A stretch of 64,000 nt of DNA, taken from Pseudomonas nitroreducens (GTDB taxonomy: Bacteria > Pseudomonadota > Gammaproteobacteria > Pseudomonadales > Pseudomonadaceae). This document shows positions 56,345 to 64,000 of the stretch, in pieces. A program made the translations under genes and the position numbers. The stretch is from NCBI RefSeq assembly GCF_024170165.1, contig NZ_JALJXP010000005.1:347106-411105 (forward strand), written 5' to 3'. Positions within the stretch are counted from its first letter, which is position 1; every line of letters begins with the position of its first letter. The notes under the pieces are model-generated. The model saw nothing but the letters and a program-made list of their open reading frames with translations. It did no database searches and was not told the origin of the DNA.

Positions 56345-56662
56345 ATGGGCAGCTATCGATGGTTCCCCTCTACCCGTAACAGTGGCGTGCAGGAGCTGCA
56401 ATCCCTGGTGAATGACCTCGAATCCCTGCTGGCCAGCAGCCGGGATCTGACGGCAGAACAACTGCCGGCATTCAAGACGAGGCTGCGGGACCTGGTGGAC
56501 GACAGCCGCGAAACCAGCGAGCACCTGATCCAGCGCAGCCGCCGGGCCATTCGCGCGGGCGGCGAGTATGCCGGAGAGCACCCCTGGCAGACCGTTGCCG
56601 TGCTGGCCACGGCCGCGGGCCTGCTGGCGGCGGCCTGTGCCCTGAGCCGTCATCAGCACTGA
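56345..56662 (+). CDS. DUF883 family protein (ElaB/YqjD-like)
   Basis: A 105-residue protein: a long amphipathic helix (about 14-75, LQSLVNDLESLLASSRDL to SEHLIQRSRRAIRAG), the EHPWQTVAVLATAAGLLAA membrane anchor and a short tail. This is the ElaB/YgaM/YqjD pattern, small ribosome-associated inner-membrane proteins made in stress or stationary phase. AAGGAG before ATG 56345 is a good ribosome binding site. A hairpin terminator follows. Confidence 0.87.
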   Translation: MGSYRWFPSTRNSGVQELQSLVNDLESLLASSRDLTAEQLPAFKTRLRDLVDDSRETSEHLIQRSRRAIRAGGEYAGEHPWQTVAVLATAAGLLAAACALSRHQH

Positions 56663-56671
56663 TGCCCGGGC

Positions 56672-56700
56672 GGTGATCGGCGGCGCGCTCGCCGGTCACC
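56672..56700. terminator. Hairpin between convergent small genes
   Basis: GGTGATCGGCG (56672-56682), loop GCGCGCT, CGCCGGTCACC (56690-56700), an 11-bp stem with one G-T pair, no T run. Confidence 0.55.
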
Positions 56701-56723
56701 GCGCACGGACAGATGAACGCGCG

Positions 56724-56951
56724 CTAGTCGATGAAACTGTCGATCAGCTCCAGGCCAAGACTGCGCACGCGCCCGGCGCTGCTCAGTTCGTCAGCGTGGA
56801 TACCGACCACCGTGGTACAGGGCATGTCCGCCAGCTGGCTGCTGAGACGGATCGAATAGCGACCACCCTCTTCCCGGTAGCAGGAGAAATCGAACAGCGG
56901 ATAGGCCTCGTGGAGCACCGCTTCCACGTCCAGGCGTCGGAACTGCGTCAT
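56724..56951 (-). CDS. Small protein, possibly DUF1652-like (75 aa)
   Basis: A 75-residue soluble protein. The C-terminal part CTTVVGIHADELSSAGRVRSL resembles the Pseudomonas DUF1652 proteins (VTGIxTxxLxSxRxI pattern), but the match is loose. GAGAGGAGG six bases before ATG 56951 is a very good ribosome binding site and argues that the gene is real even though only a longer open frame surrounds it. Function unknown; it stands alone. Confidence 0.6.
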   Translation of the reverse strand: MTQFRRLDVEAVLHEAYPLFDFSCYREEGGRYSIRLSSQLADMPCTTVVGIHADELSSAGRVRSLGLELIDSFID

Positions 56952-57366
56952 GGCCACCTCCTCTCCCTGGCTCAACCCTGCCCGCTCGACCGCCCGAGGG
57001 AAATGCTGGCGATTGGCCCAGGCACCGGGACTCGGCGGCATCGGCACGCGGATCGCCAGCGCTGGCAGGTTCCGATGACATCGCGGCGGCCTGCGGCTCA
57101 GGTGCGTGTTTCGGACGGAAGGCCCGCCAGGATGACCGGCAAGGCCGCGGGAAAGGCGGCGAAGCGTCTGGCCGTGCATTTTCCAGCGCCCTGACGGTGC
57201 AACCTTGCATCCTGCAAGTGACCAAAGGCCAGCATGCCCTCCCGATTTCAAGCAATAACAACCTGTTAAGCGGATGAAACAACCTTTCCGGGCCTGGCAC
57301 GGCTGATGCGAGGTTTAAGGCTCAAGCCAGCACTGTGGCTGTTGCCAACCACCGGGAGGGATCGAT
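56952..57366. other. Regulatory gap before the DUF3509 gene
   Basis: 415 bases between divergent genes. No coding frame of protein-like character is seen. The right half holds two perfect palindromes, CTTGCA-TCC-TGCAAG (57204-57218) and TAACA-ACC-TGTTA (57256-57268), followed by a sigma-54 promoter (57295-57310). Confidence 0.6.
57295..57310 (+). promoter_or_regulatory. Sigma-54 (RpoN) promoter of the DUF3509 gene
   Basis: TGGCACGGCTGATGCG has a perfect -24 half (TGGCACG) with GG and GC ten bases apart. The gene starts 57 bases later. The palindromes at 57204 and 57256 lie 30-95 bases upstream and could bind the needed activator. Confidence 0.72.
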
Positions 57367-57744
57367 ATGTCCAGTTGCCGCGACACTGCCATCGAGCACC
57401 TGAGCCACCTGTTCAGCGACTACCGTCCACAGTTCACCACCAGGCCCGACGGCACGCTGCTGATCAGCCTGCGCAATACCGCGGGCAAGCGCCTGATCTC
57501 CCGTGTCATCCAGCAAGAGGAGCAGTCCAGCGCCGTGCTGCTGAACAACCTCGTGGAGCGCATCCGCCGTGACCTGATGACCGTGGAAGGGCCGCTGGAG
57601 GAGGACAACGTCGACTGGTTCCTCAAGCGCATCGAACTGCAGACCTTCGTCCCGGTGAACCCGACCCACCGGCCGCGCAAGGTGGTGATCGCCGGCGCAC
57701 GTCTGCGTGCCCTGGCCGGCAAGCAGGCCCGGCAAGCGAGGTGA
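57367..57744 (+). CDS. DUF3509 family protein
   Basis: A 125-residue soluble protein. The sequence DGTLLISLRNTAGKRLISRVI and LVERIRRDLMTVEG follows the DUF3509 pattern, small proteins largely confined to Pseudomonas and of unknown function. This copy has a longer C-terminal basic tail (RPRKVVIAGARLRALAGKQ). GGGAGGG before ATG 57367 is strong. A sigma-54 promoter lies just upstream, so expression depends on some RpoN activator. It is followed after two bases by a 50-codon gene. Confidence 0.75.
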   Translation: MSSCRDTAIEHLSHLFSDYRPQFTTRPDGTLLISLRNTAGKRLISRVIQQEEQSSAVLLNNLVERIRRDLMTVEGPLEEDNVDWFLKRIELQTFVPVNPTHRPRKVVIAGARLRALAGKQARQAR

Positions 57745-57746
57745 GC

Positions 57747-57899
57747 ATGAAAACGCCCGTGGATACCCCTGACCCCGATCCCAGAGTGACCCGCGAGGAG
57801 TCACTGGAAGAACTGGTGGATATCGAGCCCGAGGACAGCCGGCAGGAACCCCATCTGTCCGCGGCCCACCAGGACGGCCTCAAGGACGGGCCCACATAG
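57747..57899 (+). CDS. Small acidic protein (50 aa) downstream of the DUF3509 gene
   Basis: A 50-codon frame beginning ATGAAAACG, two bases after the DUF3509 stop; GCGAGGTGAGC just upstream supplies a ribosome binding site. The product is very acidic (TREESLEELVDIEPEDS) and probably disordered. No family recognised. Tight spacing and an AGGTGAGC site make real translation likely. A hairpin follows at 57960. Confidence 0.55.
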   Translation: MKTPVDTPDPDPRVTREESLEELVDIEPEDSRQEPHLSAAHQDGLKDGPT

Positions 57900-57959
57900 G
57901 TCGATAAGCAAGCTGACAAGACAGAAGGCCAGCGCAGCCAAACCGAGGGGAAGTGCATT

Positions 57960-58024
57960 CCGGTGGCCGCCGTCAGTCCGAGCAGTCGGGCGGCCGCCGG
58001 TTCTCTCCCCGTCCCCCGGACGGG
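57960..58024. terminator. Paired hairpins between convergent genes
   Basis: CCGGTGGCCGCC (57960-57971) pairs with GGCGGCCGCCGG (57989-58000); a second small stem CCCGTCC (58008-58014)/GGACGGG (58018-58024) follows. Both lie between the 50-codon gene and atsA. No T run. Confidence 0.55.
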
Positions 58025-58047
58025 AAGGAACACCGTAAAGTTTGCTG

Positions 58048-60691
<2,644 letters not shown>

Positions 60692-60695
<4 letters not shown>

Positions 60696-62293
60696 GCGTG
60701 TCTCCAGCGCGTCACCCGCGCTTCGATGCGCTGGCCGAGGGCGGCCAGCAAGGCTCCGGTAAGGCCGACCAGCAACATGCCGGCGCCGACCAGGTCCATG
60801 CGGAAGAGTTGTTGCGCGCCGATCATCAGGCTGCCGATGCCGCCGTCCGAGGGCATGAAGTATTCGGCGCCGATGGTCCCGAGCCAGGCGTAGATCAGCG
60901 CCAGGCGTACCCCGGCGAACACCGAGGGCGCGGCGCCCGGCAGCACCAGCCGGCGCAGCCGTTGCCAGGACGAGAGTCGCAGGGCGATGGCCGCCTCGCT
61001 CAGCTGTGCCGGCAGGCTGGCGATGCCGCGCTGGGTCGCCAGCAGCAGCGGGAAGAACGCGGCGAGGCCGACGAACACCACTTTCGCCAGCTCACCCAAG
61101 CCGAACCAGGCAGTGAGCAACGGCACCCAGGCGAAGATCGCCACCTGCCGCAACGCGGCGAAAGACGGGCCGAGCAATCGCTCCGCCGGGCGCCACAGGC
61201 CCAGGCCGAGCCCGAGCAGGAAGCCCAGCGAACCACCCAGCAGCAGGCCGGCGAGCGTACGTTGCAGGCTGGCCAGCAGCGCGACGGTCAGGCTGTTGTC
61301 CAGCAGCCCTTGCCACAGCGCGACGGCCACCGACGAGGGGCTGGCGAGAATCGCCGGATCGACCCACTCCCATGCGCTCGCCGCCTGCCAGATCGCCAGC
61401 AGGGCCAGCGGCAGCAGCCAGGGTTGCAGGCGCTGCCAACCCTGCCCCGCCGTACTTCTGCGGAACTCTCCGGCAGCCTGTTGCGGCCAGTGCACCAGGC
61501 GCCGGTCCAGCGCCTGGATGCCACGGTCCATGACCGCCCCGACCAGGCCGATGACCAGGATGCAGACGAACACGATGTCGAGCATGAACAGCTGGCGCGC
61601 CTGCACCATCAGGTAGCCGAGGCCTTCGCTGGAGGCCAGCAACTCCACGGCCAGCAACGAGGTCCAGCCCTGCGCCAGTGCCAGGCGCACGCCGGTCAGG
61701 AAAGCCGGCAGCGCCGCCGGCAGGATCAGCCGCCACAACAGTAACCGGCGCGGCAGGCGCAGCACGGCGGCAGTCTCGCGCAGGCGCGGCTGGGCATCGC
61801 GCACGCCGACCAAGGTGTGCAGCGTCACCGGCACGATGATGGCCTTGATCAGCACCACCAGCTTGAGCAGCTCGCCGATGCCGAAGAACAGCATGAACAG
61901 CGGAATCCAGGCCAGGGTCGGAACCTGCGCCAGGGCACTGAAGGTGGGCAGCACCAGACGTTCGGCACGGCGGCTGAAGCCGAGCCAGGCGCCCAGTGCC
62001 AGCCCGCTGAGGATGCCGGCCAGCAGGCCCCGGAACAGACGTTTCAGGCTCACGCCCAACTGTTGCCAGAGCTCGCCGGCGAGCAGCTCGCGGCCGGCCT
62101 GCAGCACCAGTTCGGGGGTGGGCAGGATCTGCGCGGACATCCAGTGACGGTGGCTCGCCGTCCACCAGAGCACGGCAATGGCCAGCGGCACCAGCCACGG
62201 CAGGATGGGGTCGAGCCCGTGCCAGCCAAAGGCGGCAGGCCTCAGGCGGGAGCTGGGAAGAGCTAGGCGATACGGCTTCGTAATATTCTTCAT
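60692..62293 (-). CDS. atsB: Sulfate ester ABC transporter permease, two fused permease modules
   Basis: A 533-residue permease with two complete BPD_transp_1 modules (about 15-265 and 280-530), each of about six helices. The first has LRETAAVLRLPRRLLLWRLILPAALPAFLTGVR-type EAA loop (seen as ILPAALPAFLTGV) and the second LVLPGAAPSVFAGVR. A single protein therefore makes the whole channel. ATG 62293 begins MKNITKPYRLAL; the ribosome binding site is weak and an upstream ATG at 62335 is possible. Divergent from atsR across an AT-rich gap, where CysB-type control would be expected. Confidence 0.9.
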
Positions 62294-62297
62294 TGGA

Positions 62298-62313
62298 ATA
62301 TAAATAGTTATAT
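62298..62313. promoter_or_regulatory. AT-rich palindrome upstream of atsB
   Basis: ATATAA-ATAG-TTATAT is symmetric and lies in the atsB-atsR intergenic region, which is strikingly AT-rich for this genome. It overlaps the atsB translation start region. The ats genes belong to the cys regulon in P. aeruginosa; no clear CysB motif can be defined by eye. Confidence 0.35.
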
Positions 62314-62550
62314 CAATGCATTTATGAGCTAACACAGGCCATTTAAGGGAAGGCCCCGCCGCTCATCCAATGCATTCGCCGAATATTTTTTATGCCCTCC
62401 GGGCATCTGCCCGCGAAGCCCTGTGGCTGCTCGCTTAGCTCGAATAATTACTAAAAAATCACTTTTTATTATTTTGTTGATGGAAAGCCCCATGCCTTTA
62501 GTGCGCTCGCCGGAGCCGCACGCGCTCCCCCACTGCAGGAGGCAGGCGCC

Positions 62551-63612
62551 ATGAAGGCCCTCACTACTCAATTGCTGTCCCTCTTCGCTGCGCCAGTGCT
62601 GGCCGGCCTGCTCGGCGCCTATCCGCTGGTGACCCAGGCTGCCGGCCCGGTGAAGGAAATTCGCATAGCCGTACCGGATGTCAGTGCCGGGCAGAACCAC
62701 TCCGGCGGCGGCGTGGTGGACATCCTCTATACGCGCCAACTGCTGGAGAAGGAGTTCGCCAGGGACGGCATCCAGGTGAAATGGAGCTTCTTCAAGGGCG
62801 CCGGTCCGGTGGTCAACGAAGCCTTCGCCAACGGCCAGGTGGACTTCGCCTACCTGGGTGACCTGGCAGCGATCATCGGCAAGTCCAGCGGGCTGGACAG
62901 CCGCCTGCTGGCCGCCACTGCACGTGGCGTTAACCATTACCTGGGCGTGCAGCCCGGCTCCGGGATCAAGACCCTGGCCGACCTCAAGGGCAAGCGCGTC
63001 GGCATCTTCCGCGGCACCGCCAGCCAGCTCTCGTTCGACAACGCCCTGGCCAGCGCCGGCCTGAGCGAGAAGGACCTGAAGGTGATCAACCTTGATTTCA
63101 GCGCCGCCCTCGCGGCGCTGGCGGCCAGGCAGATTGACGCCACCTGGGGCCTGGCCGGCCTGTTCGCCCTGCGCGACAAGGGCCTGGCGGAAATCCCGCT
63201 GAACACCCGCGACCTCGGCGGCGCCGGCACCCTGCAGGCGCTGCTGGTGGGCAACGGCGAATTCGTCGACGCCCACCCGGACCTCACCGAGCGCCTGCTC
63301 AAGGTGCAACTGCAGGCCGTGCAATGGGCCAGCGCCGAGGCCAACCGCGATGCCTATATCGAGCTGGTGTCGAAGCAGGCCAGCTACCCGGCGGTGATCT
63401 TCAAGAGCGAGTACCAGGACCGTCCTTTGGTGGACGTACTGTCGCCGAAGCTCGACGCCGACTTCCTTGGCCGGCTGGACGCGTCCATCACGGCCGCGAA
63501 GAGCTACGGCCTGATCCGCCGCGACTTCAAGGCCGCCGACTGGGCCAACTCTGCTCCGCTGGAGGCAGCCAGCCGGCAGGTGGCCGGGCAGCCGGTGGCG
63601 GCGATTCAGTAG
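62551..63612 (+). CDS. atsR: Sulfate ester-binding periplasmic protein
   Basis: AtsR, 353 residues, solute receptor of the sulfate-ester importer. A signal peptide (about 1-30, ending VTQA) is followed by KEIRIAVPDVSAGQNHSGGG and VDFAYLGDLAAIIG, as in SsuA-like receptors. GCAGGAGGC seven bases before ATG 62551 is a strong ribosome binding site. It is transcribed away from atsBCA, so the receptor and membrane parts are separately transcribed. Confidence 0.9.
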   Translation: MKALTTQLLSLFAAPVLAGLLGAYPLVTQAAGPVKEIRIAVPDVSAGQNHSGGGVVDILYTRQLLEKEFARDGIQVKWSFFKGAGPVVNEAFANGQVDFAYLGDLAAIIGKSSGLDSRLLAATARGVNHYLGVQPGSGIKTLADLKGKRVGIFRGTASQLSFDNALASAGLSEKDLKVINLDFSAALAALAARQIDATWGLAGLFALRDKGLAEIPLNTRDLGGAGTLQALLVGNGEFVDAHPDLTERLLKVQLQAVQWASAEANRDAYIELVSKQASYPAVIFKSEYQDRPLVDVLSPKLDADFLGRLDASITAAKSYGLIRRDFKAADWANSAPLEAASRQVAGQPVAAIQ

Positions 63613-63620
63613 TCCGTAGC

Positions 63621-63642
63621 AACGGCGCCTGCCGGCGCCGTT
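63621..63642 (+). terminator. Hairpin after atsR
   Basis: AACGGCGCC (63621-63629), loop TGCC, GGCGCCGTT (63634-63642), 9 bases after the atsR stop, without a T run. Confidence 0.5.
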
Positions 63643-63713
63643 CGCGGGCATGGCCCGCTCCTACAGGGAAACGTCGGCGTTGGGCGGTTCGCGAGCAAGC
63701 TCGCTCCTACAAA
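63643..63713. repeat. Two REP elements
   Basis: CGCGGGCATGGCCCGCTCC (63643-63661) with TACAGGG, and TTCGCGAGCAAGCTCGCTCC (63688-63707) with TACAAA: direct-order copies of the family seen at four other places in the window. Confidence 0.85.
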
Positions 63714-63794
63714 AAGCTCGGTACCCGAGCCCAGCTCCAGCTCTAAAGGCTTCCAGAAGAATATCCGCGCACTCCGAACGCCCCGTTCAGGAGG

Positions 63795-63926
63795 CCTCGT
63801 TGAAGCGGAGTTTCAGGGGTTGAGCGACATGGATGTCGCGAGAGCCACGATGGGCCAGGGATGGCCCGTCGCGGCGTGCCCCTGAAACTTCGATTCAACG
63901 AGGGTATTTTTCGCCTAAGCGAAAAA
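63795..63926. repeat. Nested palindromic element with internal hairpins
   Basis: Outer arms 63795-63819 (CCTCGTTGAAGCGGAGTTTC and on) and 63879-63903 are inverted with two mismatches in 25. Inside lie GCGACAT-GG-ATGTCGC (63824-63839) and CGATGGGCCA/TGGCCCGTCG (63847-63870). A fourth hairpin TTTTTCGC-CTAA-GCGAAAAA (63907-63926) follows. The shape suggests a structured RNA or a small mobile palindrome. Confidence 0.75.
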
Positions 63927-64000
63927 CCGGATGTCCGGGGTGTAGGAGACAACCACATAGGTAACAAACGAGTTCAGTCACATGGGTGACACTCGCATCT

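Larger units (their letters stand above)
63613..64000. other. Non-coding end of window: hairpin, REP elements, nested palindrome
   Basis: No gene is seen in these 388 bases. In order: a stem AACGGCGCC/GGCGCCGTT (63621-63642) that may terminate atsR, two REP elements (63643-63713), a large nested palindrome (63795-63903), a hairpin (63907-63926), and a short repeated motif near the edge (63954-63990). Confidence 0.7.

Noticed and set aside
63743..63967. Minus-strand 74-codon frame at the window end
   Set aside because: It is the translation of the nested palindrome and has no protein-like features.

Overview
The window is high-GC chromosomal DNA from a gamma-proteobacterium of the genus Pseudomonas. 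The evidence is the fused nuoCD gene in a 13-gene complex I operon, gene order matching the PA2637-PA2666 part of P. aeruginosa (nuo, chemoreceptor, bqs two-component system, nnrS, ppyR, fhp, fhpR, queD), the ats sulfate-ester locus, Pseudomonas-type REP elements and Pseudomonas-restricted small proteins (DUF3509 type). Gene content outside these blocks differs from P. aeruginosa, so a P. nitroreducens/citronellolis-like species is plausible. That species guess is an inference.

Layout. 1-336: 3' end of a hotdog/DUF4442 gene. 337-777: AT-rich nuo leader with a Fur-box-like palindrome and a terminator-like hairpin. 778-15650: nuoA to nuoN. 15665-18317: bidirectional terminator, a palindromic repeat, an AI-2E/PerM-type permease and a Na+/H+ antiporter family protein. 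18540-20753: a TlpQ-like chemoreceptor behind a consensus FliA promoter. 20862-23474: bqsPQRS, all junctions overlapping as TGATG. 23623-25110: a patatin-like hydrolase and a small secreted DUF5329-type protein. 25313-30173: nitric-oxide defence island (nnrS, ppyR, fhp, fhpR) followed by queD. 30219-33882: polB and mltA. 34027-38875: a small membrane protein, then an AraC-type regulator divergent from a transporter/TauE/amidohydrolase operon. 39041-40552: an MFS exporter with a structured leader and a short upstream ORF.

40574-49238 is the most interesting part. A sigma-54 promoter with an NtrC-like upstream site precedes a guanidine-I (ykkC) type riboswitch and a ten-gene operon: ABC substrate-binding protein, membrane di-iron hydroxylase/desaturase, two SDR dehydrogenases, an EamA permease, a creatininase-family amidohydrolase, an isochorismatase-fold hydrolase, an unknown protein, ABC permease and ABC ATPase. 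It reads as a nitrogen-controlled uptake and oxidative degradation pathway for an N-substituted guanidine or creatinine-like compound. It contains no guanidine carboxylase.

49440-53378 is trifunctional putA, preceded by four GGTTGCACC boxes that fit PutA autoregulation. 53792-57899 holds an HxlR regulator divergent from a glutathione transferase, small stress-type proteins (GNAT, DUF883-like) and a sigma-54-preceded DUF3509 gene. 58048-63612 is the arylsulfatase locus: atsB, atsC and atsA on the minus strand and atsR divergent. The last ~390 bases are non-coding: REP elements, a large nested palindrome and a short tandem motif that may mark the edge of an insertion sequence. I found no tRNA, rRNA, CRISPR array or complete transposon.
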